A stretch of 64,000 nt of DNA, from contig NZ_CP107030.1 of assembly GCF_027474825.1 (NCBI RefSeq), forward strand, positions 4,220,001-4,284,000. Reading direction: 5' to 3'. Every line of letters begins with the position of its first letter. Positions within the stretch are counted from its first letter, which is position 1. Made by a program: the position numbers and the translations under genes. Below are positions 42,243 to 52,533 of the stretch, piece by piece. The notes under the pieces were generated by a model. It was not told the DNA's origin, did no database searches, and saw nothing but the letters and a program-made list of their open reading frames with translations. This DNA comes from Maribacter halichondriae (lineage in GTDB: Bacteria > Bacteroidota > Bacteroidia > Flavobacteriales > Flavobacteriaceae).

Positions 42243-43016
42243 ATGAAGAAAATTATACTCCTATTTAGCATGTTATTTTGCTTTACGGCACTTACCCATG
42301 CCCAGAAAAAAAGTGAACTGATCGCCGAAATCGATGGTCTGAAAAAAGAACTTGACTCGGTGAAATCATTGGTGACCGTGGCCCAAAAAAATGAAAGAGT
42401 GGCTACTGTAAAAGCTGAGTCTTTTGAATCACAGGTTCAAGAACTGCAAGATGCCAACGCCACCTTGATGAAAAACCTGAATAGTTTTGCAGAGGTTTCC
42501 AATAAGAATTCGAACATTGTAAATAGTGCCATGGCAAGTCTAGAGGCTAAGGAAAACCAGCTTAAGGCCATTAATGATGCCATTAGCAGCAACGATTCCA
42601 CCGCTTTGGTCGTTTTGACGAACGCTAAGCAGACCTTGGGCGAAAATGCCAAAATAGGCGTAGCCGATGGTGCTGTGATTATTTCTGAAAAATTGGACGC
42701 ACTTTTTACCAGTGAGACGGGTTTCGAGGTAAATGCTACCGCTGAAGCATTTTTGGGTAAGATAGGTGAAATATTGAAGGCAAACCCTACGGCAAATCTT
42801 ACTATAGAAGGGCTCAGTATGACCGGTGACCTTGATTTACCTGCCAAACAAGCTTCTTCTGTAGCTGATATTTTACAGAACAAATTTGAAATACAACCAG
42901 AACGTATTGAAACCTTGGGCAGGGATGGTAATTTAAAAGAAGGCGTATTGTTGAAAATTCGACCTGATTATAAAGCTTTTTATTTGATGGTACGTGAGAG
43001 TATGAAGAATAATTAG
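42243..43016 (+). CDS. OmpA-like protein with degenerate C-terminal domain
   Basis: 257 residues with a signal peptide (1-21, ending LTHAQ) instead of a lipobox. A coiled-coil region (about 25-110) is followed by an OmpA-like domain with the same end as the paralogue at 26.8 kb (FYLMVRESMKNN here, FYSMIEEGMKD there). The EGHTDD and NxxLSxxRA peptidoglycan-binding positions are replaced (IEGLSMTGDLDLPAKQASS). It may not bind peptidoglycan. Role unknown; it starts 51 bp after the glutamate-synthase-like gene. Confidence 0.75.
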   Translation: MKKIILLFSMLFCFTALTHAQKKSELIAEIDGLKKELDSVKSLVTVAQKNERVATVKAESFESQVQELQDANATLMKNLNSFAEVSNKNSNIVNSAMASLEAKENQLKAINDAISSNDSTALVVLTNAKQTLGENAKIGVADGAVIISEKLDALFTSETGFEVNATAEAFLGKIGEILKANPTANLTIEGLSMTGDLDLPAKQASSVADILQNKFEIQPERIETLGRDGNLKEGVLLKIRPDYKAFYLMVRESMKNN

Positions 43017-43094
43017 AGTTTCTTCCCTGTTTGTTTTATCGTATAATTTTTATAAAATTCCGACGTTCTACTTCCGTAACCAAAAACCAAAAAC

Positions 43095-43613
43095 ATGTCA
43101 GAAGAGGGAATTTTACAAATGTTCGGCTTTTTATTGCCTGCCGTAGTTACCGGTGTAGTCGCCTTTTATTTTTTCAAGCTACATACTAAAAATGAAGACG
43201 GCAGACGTCGTTTTTTACTCCATAAAGACACCCAGAAAAACACTTTGCCCATTCGCCTACAAGCCTATGAACGTATGGCGTTGTTTCTAGAACGCATTTC
43301 GATACCAAGTTTGGTCGTGCGCGTGGCCCCCAAATCTGCGGACAAAGCGGAATATGAAAATCTTCTGATAAAAAGTATCGAAAACGAATTCGAACACAAT
43401 CTATCGCAACAAATCTATATCTCTGACGAGTGTTGGAACATCATCAAGGCGGCCAAAAGTGCAACCGTTCAAATGATACGTAAGGCCGCCATGAGCGAAA
43501 CCGATTTAGCAGATAAGTTAAGGGAAGATGTACTTACCGAAACCATGGACAAAGCTTCCCCATCGGCTACTGCCCTGTCATTCGTCAAAAAAGAAATCGG
43601 TGAGCTTTGGTGA
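43095..43613 (+). CDS. Membrane-anchored conserved hypothetical protein
   Basis: 172 residues with one N-terminal transmembrane helix (about 10-28) and a cytoplasmic-looking helical remainder with LQAYERMALFLERISIPSLV. It resembles an uncharacterised flavobacterial family. No function can be given. It converges with the patatin gene. Confidence 0.7.
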   Translation: MSEEGILQMFGFLLPAVVTGVVAFYFFKLHTKNEDGRRRFLLHKDTQKNTLPIRLQAYERMALFLERISIPSLVVRVAPKSADKAEYENLLIKSIENEFEHNLSQQIYISDECWNIIKAAKSATVQMIRKAAMSETDLADKLREDVLTETMDKASPSATALSFVKKEIGELW

Positions 43614-43686
43614 AAGATTCAAGCGCAAGAACAATACTACGCAGGAGTTTCTTAAACTTTGATGTCTTACTGCAACTGCCAGCCGG

Positions 43687-44598
43687 CTACTCCCCTTCTG
43701 GTTCGATTTGATTTAGTTCGATGTTCTTGAACTTCGCAAAATTGAATCCGCTTTCCCACCATGCGGTCATTTTTTCTTTGTTAAAGATCAACGAGTTGGT
43801 CGTCAACACCGTCGGTGTATAGTAAAAATTGATAATCGCATCGTTATGGGCGGCCACAAACTTCCCGATTCGCACATTTTGACTTTCAATGCGGTCCAAC
43901 ATAAAAGCGAACATACTTGTAAGAAGCGCAAAGGCATTCTTTGAAGGCATTCTATTGAACAAAGTGGTCTCGGTCTGAAGTATGATTGCATCCACTTCGG
44001 TCGCGCCGCGTTTTATCGCTTCTTCGATAGGTACCATGTTGCCCAACCCCCCATCGGCATACTCGCATCCATCTTTTTGAACAAGTGACATGAAGGGCGT
44101 GTAATTGCATGATATCCAAATCCATTCACAAAATTCTTCATAGGTACAATCATTTATCGACTTGTACTCAACTTGATTCAGGGATAAGTTCGAAACCGTC
44201 ACTATAATTTCTTTTGGACCAGTTTTTAGGTTCTCAAACTCCTCAACAGTCAAAGTGTTTTTAATAAGTTCAAGTAAATTGTGGCTTTCTCCAAAAGTCT
44301 TGCTGCCATTGTAAAAATTTTTAAAAACGTTCCAGTGATCAATGGCGATATCTTCAACGCCGTGCTTTTTTTTAATGAGAAACGGGCAATTGCTAAAGAT
44401 GCTATCTTGATTTACCGAAGTATATACCTCTTTTATTTTTTCAATTTCTTGAAGTGCCAGATGTGAGATCAAAAGGCTTCCTGTAGAGGTTCCCAGAAAA
44501 AGGTCGTAACTATGGTCAAGTTCTTGCATTAGGTATTGCGCGACGCCCCCCGCAAAGGCACCCTTGCTACCACCTCCAGAAATAACCAATGCTCGCAT
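43687..44598 (-). CDS. Patatin-like phospholipase
   Basis: 303 residues. The patatin fold shows the oxyanion-hole GGGSKGAFAGG, the nucleophile GTSTG (GxSxG) and the catalytic aspartate in DGGLGNMVP. It is probably a lipid acyl hydrolase; without a signal peptide it is likely cytoplasmic. Its ATG overlaps the stop of the upstream M1 peptidase gene by 1 bp (TAATG), so its translation is probably coupled. Confidence 0.88.
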   Translation of the reverse strand: MRALVISGGGSKGAFAGGVAQYLMQELDHSYDLFLGTSTGSLLISHLALQEIEKIKEVYTSVNQDSIFSNCPFLIKKKHGVEDIAIDHWNVFKNFYNGSKTFGESHNLLELIKNTLTVEEFENLKTGPKEIIVTVSNLSLNQVEYKSINDCTYEEFCEWIWISCNYTPFMSLVQKDGCEYADGGLGNMVPIEEAIKRGATEVDAIILQTETTLFNRMPSKNAFALLTSMFAFMLDRIESQNVRIGKFVAAHNDAIINFYYTPTVLTTNSLIFNKEKMTAWWESGFNFAKFKNIELNQIEPEGE

Positions 44599-46682
44599 TA
44601 TTCTTTTAGTTTCGTATTGATATAACGTAGTTCGTCGTCTTTTAGTTCTTTGGCCAACCCTTGAATTCGTTTTTTATAATCAGTGTCCTGCAACAGCTTT
44701 TCCAATAAATTTCGCGCATATTTCTTGAACTGCCAACTGTGGTGCCCCGCCGCATTCATCAAATTCTTTAGACTTTCGTCGGTAAAACCAATTTCGCTTA
44801 CGAATTGAAATGCCCCCATTCGTATTTCCCATCCATACTCTTTGCCGGTATACCCACTCAATTCCTTAAAATAGGTTTGGGTATTTTTGGCATCGTAATC
44901 ATTGGTCAATATGGCCAAAGTCAACCATAATAAGCGGACATTTTTGTTCGGGAGTCCGATAACATCCTTAGTTTGTTCCAGATATTTTTTTTGGTCTTCA
45001 GGATATTTTTGCCAAAGTACAATTAATGCATTTTCTTTTGTGATATAACTTTCATCTTCCAAAAGAGATTCCAATCTTTCTTTAGTAAGATACCGCGATA
45101 AGTCCCTGCCTGATAAAAACACCTGACGAATAGGTATTGTATCGGACTCAAAAGCTTTGGAATAAATTTGTTCAGGAAGCGAAGTATGGTAATTTTTTAA
45201 CAAATGCTTTTTTAGGTGGATGGATTTTGTCGTATCCCAATAGCTTTTACAATCGATATCATCGCTTTGTGCAGTTTTTAAATCAGCTCCGATGTTCGAT
45301 AATATTTTCAATGAAAGAGATTTATCGGCCAATTGCTTTTTAGATTTTTCAAAAGGAAAATTTTTATTCTTCAACCACTCTTCTTTGAAGTCAGTTAAGT
45401 CTTCACCACTAGCAGTTTCCATTTCATTTAAAAAATTATCAATGGTCACATTTTTAAAAGAATATTTATTTAAATATGATTTGATTCCTATTTTGAAGGC
45501 AGAATCCCCAATTTCATTTCGTAGCATAAACAGTGCCCAAGCTCCCTTTTCGTAAAAGGTCAAGCTACTTGCTTTTGGGTCGAGTAAACTTTGCCCTTCG
45601 TCCCTATCAACAATATCTTTCAACTGATCGAGCGAGTTGTAAAGTTTCCAATAAAAATGGTCATCGCCAAATAAGTGCCGTTCAGCCAGATAGGCGTAAT
45701 AGGTGGCGAATCCTTCATGTAACCAATGATGGTTTCCATCTTTTTCGGTCACCAAATTGCCAAACCATTGATGCGCCAGTTCGTGGGCGTTTACGTTGAC
45801 ATAGTTCTTATCGACAAATGCAGTGGAATCGATGACATAGCCGTCGGAAAAGATAGTCGTTCCCGTGTTTTCCATACCGGCATACAGAAAATCACGAACG
45901 GGAATCTGCTTATAATTCTGCCATGGATAGGGCACACCGATTTCGATTTCCAGAAAGTCGAAGATTTCTTTGGTGTAGCGATAAGTGGGTTCGACACGCA
46001 AACTATCTTGAGGGTAATAGTAGTTTTCTATAGGAATTCCACTTGCAGATTTTAGTTCGTGCTTTTGGTAATTGCCTATCGCAAAGGCCAATAGATAGCT
46101 ACTCATGGGTTGCAACATATCAAAATGCCATTCATCTATTTCGCTATTTCTAGTAGTTGAGGTATAAACATATTCGCCATTTGCAATCACGGTTTTTTCA
46201 TTCTTTACAGCTATGGTCAAGTCAAACTCCACTTTTTCTTCCATATCATCGAAGCTAGGAAGCCAATAACTAGTATATTTTCCTTGACCTTGCGTCCATA
46301 TTTGTTCATTACCTTCGATACCGTCTTCCCAACCTAAAAAATAAGCCGTTTGTTTAGGTTGCACATGATACTCAATTGCTATTCGGTGTTTCATCCCAGC
46401 TTCGAAGTTGTTATAAATGGTAATCGTTTTCTCGGTACTAGAATACTTGACACTTCTATCATCTAAACTTATCTTTTCAAAATCCATGTTCTTGGCATCA
46501 AGGAAAACTGAATCCACATCTTTTAAAACGTCGAACTCATAAGCGACACTACCAGATATAGCTTTTTCCAATGGATCGGGCACCACGAAAACCTCACCAC
46601 GAATAAAATCAACCTTATCTTGATGTTGGGCAATTCCCAAAAAAGAAATCGAAAGGGAAACAAGAAGTAAAAGTCTTTTCAT
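44598..46682 (-). CDS. M1-family metallopeptidase
   Basis: 694 residues with a signal peptide (1-18, ending LGIAQ). The gluzincin motif HELAHQWFGNLV is followed by LHEGFATYYAYL (HExxH-18-E), and the GAMEN-like exopeptidase site reads AGMENTGTT. It should be an active periplasmic aminopeptidase, in contrast to the M1-like protein at 12.9-15.8 kb. It forms a tight two-gene operon with the patatin gene. Confidence 0.9.
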   Translation of the reverse strand: MKRLLLLVSLSISFLGIAQHQDKVDFIRGEVFVVPDPLEKAISGSVAYEFDVLKDVDSVFLDAKNMDFEKISLDDRSVKYSSTEKTITIYNNFEAGMKHRIAIEYHVQPKQTAYFLGWEDGIEGNEQIWTQGQGKYTSYWLPSFDDMEEKVEFDLTIAVKNEKTVIANGEYVYTSTTRNSEIDEWHFDMLQPMSSYLLAFAIGNYQKHELKSASGIPIENYYYPQDSLRVEPTYRYTKEIFDFLEIEIGVPYPWQNYKQIPVRDFLYAGMENTGTTIFSDGYVIDSTAFVDKNYVNVNAHELAHQWFGNLVTEKDGNHHWLHEGFATYYAYLAERHLFGDDHFYWKLYNSLDQLKDIVDRDEGQSLLDPKASSLTFYEKGAWALFMLRNEIGDSAFKIGIKSYLNKYSFKNVTIDNFLNEMETASGEDLTDFKEEWLKNKNFPFEKSKKQLADKSLSLKILSNIGADLKTAQSDDIDCKSYWDTTKSIHLKKHLLKNYHTSLPEQIYSKAFESDTIPIRQVFLSGRDLSRYLTKERLESLLEDESYITKENALIVLWQKYPEDQKKYLEQTKDVIGLPNKNVRLLWLTLAILTNDYDAKNTQTYFKELSGYTGKEYGWEIRMGAFQFVSEIGFTDESLKNLMNAAGHHSWQFKKYARNLLEKLLQDTDYKKRIQGLAKELKDDELRYINTKLKE

Positions 46683-46760
46683 GCTCTTATGACTACAAAG
46701 TCTAGACCAAATTTAAGGTTTTAGATTGCACTTGATTGGATGAACCCCTAATTTAGTCGA

Positions 46761-48865
46761 ATGAACGCCAATTACCTTCAAACCCCAATTACCTATCTCA
46801 AAGGTGTCGGCCCTAACAGGGCCGAGAGTTTGCAGTCAGAATTGGGCATTCATACCTATCAAGACCTACTCAATCTCTTTCCCAACCGGTATTTGGATAA
46901 AACCCAATATTACAAAGTTGCCCAACTGCAACGCAATAGTTCAGAAGTGCAGATTATTGGTAAAATAATCAATATCAAAACGGTGGAACAGAAAAAGGGA
47001 AACGTTTGGTCTCCACCTTCTTGGACGATACCGGGAAAATGGAACTCGTATGGTTCCGTGGACAAAAATGGATTCGAGAAAATCTCAAGCTGAATACTCC
47101 GTATGTCATTTTCGGTAAATGCAATTGGTTCAATGGGGTATTCTCAATGCCCCACCCTGAAATGGAACTGCTTTCAGAACACGAACAAGGGCTCAAGGTC
47201 TTTATGCAACCTATTTATCCGTCTACCGAAAAACTCAGCAATAAGGGCATTACCAACCGTGTGTTAAGCAAGTTGATACGGCAACTTTTTATTGAAACCC
47301 AAGCCGATTTTTCGGAAACACTTTCTGATAGCGTATTGCACGAGCTACGGTTGATGAACAAAAGCGATGCGTTGTTGAATATCCATTTTCCTAAAAGTCA
47401 GGAGTTGTTGGCGAAGGCCCAGTTCCGCTTAAAATTTGAGGAACTTTTTTACATTCAAATGCAGCTTTTGGTCAAAAAAATGCTACATAAACAAAAGATA
47501 AAAGGCTTCAGTTTTGACCAAGTGGGCGAACTCTTCAATGATTTCTATAAAAACCATTTACCTTTTGAGCTAACGGATGCACAAAAACGGGTCATAAAGG
47601 AAATCCGTCAAGACTTGGGCAGCAATGCACAAATGAACCGCTTGTTGCAGGGCGATGTGGGTTCGGGAAAAACTATTGTCGCTGTAATGATTATGCTATT
47701 GGCCATCGATAACGGATATCAAGCATGTTTAATGGCTCCCACAGAAATTTTGGCAAACCAACATTATTTCGGAATCAAAGAACTTTTGGACAAGGTCGGA
47801 ATCCATTGTGCCTTGCTTACCGGCTCCGTTAAAAAGTCTGCGAGAAAAACTATTCATGAACAATTGGAAAATGGCGAGCTGCATATTCTAATTGGCACCC
47901 ATGCCCTACTCGAAGATAAAGTACAATACAAAAATCTAGGACTCGCCATAGTTGATGAACAACATCGATTCGGAGTGGCGCAACGTTCGAAATTATGGCA
48001 CAAGAACGAGTATCCACCGCATATTCTCGTTATGACGGCTACACCCATACCTAGAACGCTGGCTATGAGTTTATATGGAGATTTGGATATTTCGGTCATT
48101 GATGAGCTTCCTCCCGGTCGTAAACCGATTAAAACAGTGCATCGATACGACTCCAATCGCTTAAAGGTTTTCGGGTTTATCAAGGATGAAATAAAAAAAG
48201 GAAGACAGATTTATGTAGTATATCCCTTGATCCAAGAATCGGAAGCGATGGATTACAAAGATCTTATGGATGGCTATGAGAGTATCGCGCGCGACTTCCC
48301 ACTACCCGATTATCAAATATCCATCGTTCATGGTAAAATGAAACCTGCCGATAAAGATTATGAAATGGATCGTTTTGTCAAAGGCGAAACCCAAATTATG
48401 GTGGCCACAACCGTAATTGAGGTTGGAGTCAACGTGCCGAACGCTTCGGTCATGATTATTGAAAGTGCAGAACGCTTCGGATTATCACAATTACATCAAT
48501 TACGAGGTCGTGTAGGCCGAGGAGCGGACCAAAGTTTCTGCATTCTGATGACCAGTCATAAATTATCCTCAGAAGCGAAAACAAGATTGGAAACCATGGT
48601 ACGTACAAATGATGGTTTTGAAATTGCAGAAGTAGATCTCAGATTACGTGGCCCAGGTGATTTGATGGGTACCCAACAAAGCGGAATTCTGAACCTGAAA
48701 ATCGCCGATATCGTCAAGGATAATGACATTCTGAAAACCGCGCGATATCATGCCATTCAATTGTTGAAAAGTGACTCTTCCCTAGAGAAACCGGAAAATT
48801 TGGTCGTTCGACATGCATATGCACAACTGGTCAAGTACAAGAATATTTGGAATTACATAAGTTGA
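46761..48865 (+). CDS. recG: ATP-dependent DNA helicase RecG (frameshifted)
   Basis: 701 residues after repair. An N-terminal wedge domain (YLKGVGPNRAESL, FPNRYLDKT) is followed by superfamily 2 helicase motifs: GDVGSGKTIVA (Walker A), VDEQHRFGV (DEQH box), MTATPIPRTLA, and a C-terminal QLHQLRGRVGRG and RLRGPGDLMGTQQSG. It remodels stalled forks and Holliday junctions. One base is missing near 46998 in the GGGAAA stretch; repair gives KKGKRLVSTFLDD and joins frames 46761-47093 and 47006-48865. Confidence 0.93.
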
Positions 48866-48869
48866 AAAC

Positions 48870-48889
48870 AGCCCACCAAAAGGCGGGCT
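48870..48889. terminator. Weak hairpin between convergent recG and DUF2911 genes
   Basis: AGCCCACC and GGCGGGCT pair around AAAA with one mismatch and are followed by an AT-rich stretch with no long T run. It is a plausible weak terminator. Confidence 0.45.
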
Positions 48890-48914
48890 ATTATTAATAT
48901 CATGAATTCAAAAA

Positions 48915-50024
48915 TTAATTGATATCCTCGTTGTTTTGAAGTTTTACCATAAAACCTGCTATCGCATCTTTGTTCGGTTGATCCGGAGCTCTATTAGCAG
49001 CAATTTTTAGATGCTTAAGAGCGGTTTTATATTCTCCCTTAGAGGCGTATCCCCTTGCCAATCCGAAATCAACAGGCCATTGTCCCTTGTTCGTTTTAGC
49101 ATTTTTCTTGAATACCTCCAACGCTTTATCTTTTTGTCCTTGAGCTATTAATTGTCTGCCGTAGCCATGAATATCGAAAACGGTTCCAATCGACATGGCA
49201 TCTTCCATTACCTTGTTCGCCTCATCAGCTTTACCTAGTTTAGCGAGAATTTGTGCCTTCGTGCTCAGGTTATTAAAATTCTTTTGGCTGTAAAACTGAC
49301 CTGCGATGGCATTGTCTATCCAACCAAGAGCTTCGTTAAGGTCACCGTCGTTATTCAAAGAAAATGCGGCGGCTTGTTCCCAAGTCTGTCGGTTAAACCC
49401 AGGGGAGTCTTGAAGCTTTTTGCGGATATCTGCCAGTACTACATTGGTGACATCGACTTCGATTTTAAAAGGAATTTGCTTTTTCTCCCAATTCAGTGCA
49501 ATAATAGCGGAATTGGCATCCACTTCATTGAATTCAAAAGTCAATTGTTCGGTATGTGGTGTCTTTTCTGTAGCTACATCCACTTTTAAGGCATCTCGAG
49601 AAGGGTCATAAAAATAGCTTCCCCACGCCTCATGGTCCTTAGAAAATATAATAGTCGCCCTATCCTCTTGGTGAACTATCATATGAAGGCCATATTTCCC
49701 AGCAGGCAAGGATTTCTCTTCAATTTTTACATCATCAGAAAATTTAATCACTGTATTTTCATTGGCTCCAGCACGCCAAGGGGACTCTTTTGCGGTACCA
49801 AAACCCAGGTTATTCATTCCGTAAGGAACCAACTTACCCCAAACCTCCCTCTCATTCACGCTGGGGCGAGAATAAACGATTGTTACGTCGGTAATACCGA
49901 TTCGCTGCGACACCTTGGCCATCTGGCTGCCTCTTGGAAGGTCAAGTTGTCCGGTTGCATTGCTACTAAATAAGAGCAATCCCATCACTGTTATAAACAG
50001 ACTTTTTTTGTAAAATAGTTTCAT
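48915..50024 (-). CDS. DUF2911 protein with TPR-like C-terminus
   Basis: 369 residues. A signal peptide (1-25) is followed by a DUF2911 domain (about 27-190: VTIVYSRPSVNEREVWGKLV, WRAGANENTVI, GKYGLHMI) and then TPR-like helical repeats (about 215-350; GQKDKALEVFKKNAKTNKG). The family is secreted and uncharacterised. It converges with recG, 49 bp away. Confidence 0.85.
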   Translation of the reverse strand: MKLFYKKSLFITVMGLLLFSSNATGQLDLPRGSQMAKVSQRIGITDVTIVYSRPSVNEREVWGKLVPYGMNNLGFGTAKESPWRAGANENTVIKFSDDVKIEEKSLPAGKYGLHMIVHQEDRATIIFSKDHEAWGSYFYDPSRDALKVDVATEKTPHTEQLTFEFNEVDANSAIIALNWEKKQIPFKIEVDVTNVVLADIRKKLQDSPGFNRQTWEQAAAFSLNNDGDLNEALGWIDNAIAGQFYSQKNFNNLSTKAQILAKLGKADEANKVMEDAMSIGTVFDIHGYGRQLIAQGQKDKALEVFKKNAKTNKGQWPVDFGLARGYASKGEYKTALKHLKIAANRAPDQPNKDAIAGFMVKLQNNEDIN

Positions 50025-50239
50025 GTGTTCATTTTTTGATTAATAATCGATTAGATGATGACAACAAGATATTTAATAGGCGTTCTCAAAAACGTTACTA
50101 TTCTGTTAAAATAAGAGTGCCATACGTTAAACCATAAGGAGCGGTATATTTTCAGACTGGAATCATTCGACTAAAAAATCCGCAACTTTGAACATCGTAA
50201 TTTCTTACTGCAAAAATTTCCAAAAACTACTACTTTCCT

Positions 50240-50247
50240 TAGCTTTG
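50240..50247 (+). promoter_or_regulatory. -7 element upstream of leuC
   Basis: TAGCTTTG matches TAnnTTTG exactly, 21 bp upstream of the leuC ATG. No TTG lies at the -33 position, so the promoter may need an activator. The rest of the 245-bp gap upstream holds no gene or attenuator that I can see. Confidence 0.45.
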
Positions 50248-50268
50248 TCAGCTTAGAAATGAAAGAAC

Positions 50269-51687
50269 ATGAGTGCAACGAAAACACTATTTGACAAAGT
50301 TTGGGATTCCCATGTTGTCCATCAAATTGAAAACGGTCCAGACGTACTGTTTATCGACCGTCACATGGTCCACGAGGTTACAAGTCCGGTAGCTTTTTTA
50401 GGTCTTAAAAATCGAGGGATTCGGGTAATGCATCCTGAAAAAACATTCGCAACCGCAGATCATAACACCCCTACCATCAATCAACATTTACCTGTTGCGG
50501 ATCCTTTATCCGCCAATCAATTAAAAATGTTGGAGGAAAATGCCAATGAATATGGTATTTCCTATTGGGGATTGGGCCATGAAAAAAACGGAATCGTACA
50601 TGTCGTAGGTCCGGAATATGGTATAACCCTTCCAGGGGCGACTATTGTTTGCGGCGATTCGCACACCTCTACGCACGGAGCTTTCGGAGCCATCGCTTTC
50701 GGTATCGGAACTTCAGAAGTTGAAATGGTTTTGGCGACACAATGTATAATGCAACCCAAACCAAAAAGAATGCGCATCAATATCACAGGTGAGCTTCAAT
50801 ATGGAGTCACCCCAAAAGATGTGGCGCTGTTTATCATATCACAATTGACTACCTCGGGCGCTACTGGGTATTTCGTGGAATATGCGGGAGATGTTTTCAA
50901 GAATATGACCATGGAAGGCCGAATGACGGTCTGTAATCTCAGTATCGAAATGGGTGCCCGTGGCGGAATGATCGCGCCCGATGAAACTACGTTCCATTAT
51001 ATAAAAGGAAGGGAATTCACGCCCAAAGGCGAAGCATGGGATAAGGCAATGGACTACTGGCAAACGCTTTACACCGATCCGGATGCAATTTTCGACAAAA
51101 AATTGACCTTTGACGGCTCATTGATCGAACCCATGATTACCTATGGAACGAATCCCGGCATGGGCATGGGAATCAAAAATGACATACCCACCGCCGATAT
51201 GGTGCAGGGCGGAGCTTCGACTTATAAAAAATCTTTGCAATATATGAAGTTCGATGAGGGCGACTCCATGATCGGCAAACCTATCGATTTTGTTTTTCTC
51301 GGAAGTTGTACCAATGGTAGAATTGAAGATTTCAGGGCTTTTGCGTCCATCGTAAAAGGAAGAAAAAAGGCAGACAATGTAACCGCATGGTTGGTACCCG
51401 GAAGTCATAAAGTAGAATCCGCCATCAAAGAAGAAGGTATTTTGGACATTCTTACGGACGCCGGTTTCGAACTCCGGGAACCCGGATGCTCTGCCTGTTT
51501 AGCAATGAACGACGATAAAGTACCTCCTGGAAAATTAGCGGTCAGCACCTCAAACCGAAACTTCGAAGGAAGACAAGGACCTGGTTCAAGAACCTTATTA
51601 GCGAGTCCACTTGTTGCGGCTGCCGCGGCAGTTACTGGAAAAGTTACTGATCCCAGAGAATTAATGCATGAAATAGTTGCTGGTTGA
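50269..51687 (+). CDS. leuC: 3-isopropylmalate dehydratase large subunit
   Basis: 472 residues, aconitase family. Fe-S ligand cysteines are in [13 protein letters not shown] and [10 protein letters not shown], with [14 protein letters not shown] and ATQCIMQ further upstream. With LeuD it isomerises 2-isopropylmalate to 3-isopropylmalate in leucine synthesis. It is the first gene of the leuC-leuD-leuA-(S23)-leuB cluster. Its stop is followed by a repeat-filled 95-bp gap before leuD. Confidence 0.95.
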   Translation: MSATKTLFDKVWDSHVVHQIENGPDVLFIDRHMVHEVTSPVAFLGLKNRGIRVMHPEKTFATADHNTPTINQHLPVADPLSANQLKMLEENANEYGISYWGLGHEKNGIVHVVGPEYGITLPGATIVCGDSHTSTHGAFGAIAFGIGTSEVEMVLATQCIMQPKPKRMRINITGELQYGVTPKDVALFIISQLTTSGATGYFVEYAGDVFKNMTMEGRMTVCNLSIEMGARGGMIAPDETTFHYIKGREFTPKGEAWDKAMDYWQTLYTDPDAIFDKKLTFDGSLIEPMITYGTNPGMGMGIKNDIPTADMVQGGASTYKKSLQYMKFDEGDSMIGKPIDFVFLGSCTNGRIEDFRAFASIVKGRKKADNVTAWLVPGSHKVESAIKEEGILDILTDAGFELREPGCSACLAMNDDKVPPGKLAVSTSNRNFEGRQGPGSRTLLASPLVAAAAAVTGKVTDPRELMHEIVAG

Positions 51688-51695
51688 TAGTTGTC

Positions 51696-51772
51696 GGTTG
51701 ATAGTACGAAGTACATCAACCAACCATATGACCATCAACGAATAACCATCAACGAACAACCATCAACGAACA
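51696..51772 (+). repeat. Intergenic hairpin plus three tandem 14-bp repeats
   Basis: Between leuC and leuD is a hairpin (51696-51721; GGTTGATAGTAC with GTACATCAACC). It is followed by three head-to-tail 14-bp units ACCATCAACGAAYA at 51731, 51745 and 51759, which are the reverse complement of the GTTGAT 'word' in the hairpin. The sequence just after the leuC stop also resembles that after the stop at 9201. Confidence 0.7.
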
Positions 51773-51782
51773 ACGAAACAAC

Positions 51783-52379
51783 ATGGCATACGATAAATTC
51801 ACAACCTTAACATCAACAGCAGTTCCACTACCCATAGAGAATGTTGATACTGATCAAATCATTCCCGCACGTTTCTTAAAAGCTACGGAGCGTAAAGGTT
51901 TTGGCGATAATTTATTCAGGGATTGGAGATACAATCAAGATAACTCTCCCAAGGAGGATTTCGTTCTAAACCATTCAAAATACAGCGGAAAAATTCTTGT
52001 CGGAGGAAAGAACTTCGGGTCCGGATCATCACGCGAGCACGCTGCTTGGGCGGTTTACGATTACGGATTCCGTTGTGTGATTTCGAGCTTTTTTGCTGAT
52101 ATCTTTAGAGGTAACTGTTTGAATATCGGGGTATTGCCTGCTCAGGTTTCGGCGGAATTCCTTCAGAAAATATTTACGGCCATCGATACCGACCCAAATG
52201 CCAAATTCGAAGTAAGTTTGATCGAGCAAAAAGTAACCATTTTGGCTACAGGCGAAAGCGAGTCTTTTGATATCAACCATTATAAAAAGGACAATATGAC
52301 CAATGGCTTTGATGATATCGACTATTTATTGAACATCAAAGGCAAGATTCAGGAGTTTGCGACAAGTAGGCCACTATAA
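51783..52379 (+). CDS. leuD: 3-isopropylmalate dehydratase small subunit
   Basis: 198 residues. It carries the aconitase swivel-domain motif DTDQIIPARFLK and KNFGSGSSREHAAWA, the substrate-binding loop of LeuD. It partners with LeuC. It is separated from leuA by a 154-bp repeat-like spacer. Confidence 0.95.
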   Translation: MAYDKFTTLTSTAVPLPIENVDTDQIIPARFLKATERKGFGDNLFRDWRYNQDNSPKEDFVLNHSKYSGKILVGGKNFGSGSSREHAAWAVYDYGFRCVISSFFADIFRGNCLNIGVLPAQVSAEFLQKIFTAIDTDPNAKFEVSLIEQKVTILATGESESFDINHYKKDNMTNGFDDIDYLLNIKGKIQEFATSRPL

Positions 52380-52382
52380 ATA

Positions 52383-52498
52383 CGTTATTGCGAGGAGCAT
52401 TTTCGCGACGAAGCAATCTGTTGAATCCTTGCTATAGACTTCAAAAGATTACTACGTCAACAAATCCTCTTTCAGAGATTTGATTCCTAGCAATGACG
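52383..52498. repeat. REP-like imperfect inverted repeat
   Basis: The left arm CGTTATTGCGAGGA (52383) and GACGAAGCAATCT (52407) recur in reverse complement on the right as AGATTACTACGTC (52446) and TCCTAGCAATGACG (52485). The arrangement resembles the 'ATTGCGAGGAGC...GAAGCAATCT' REP-type elements seen in many genomes (from memory). It sits in the leuD-leuA spacer. Confidence 0.6.
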
Positions 52499-52533
52499 AA
52501 CACCAATATTATACTGAAACAAGTTCAGGATAC

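Noticed and set aside
50025-50268. Leader peptide or T-box-like attenuator before leuC
   Set aside because: No run of leucine codons, no tRNA-binding motif and no terminator/antiterminator pair could be seen; only a -7 element is supported.
51731-51772. CRISPR-like array, because of regular short repeats
   Set aside because: The 14-bp units are directly abutting with no spacers and only three copies.
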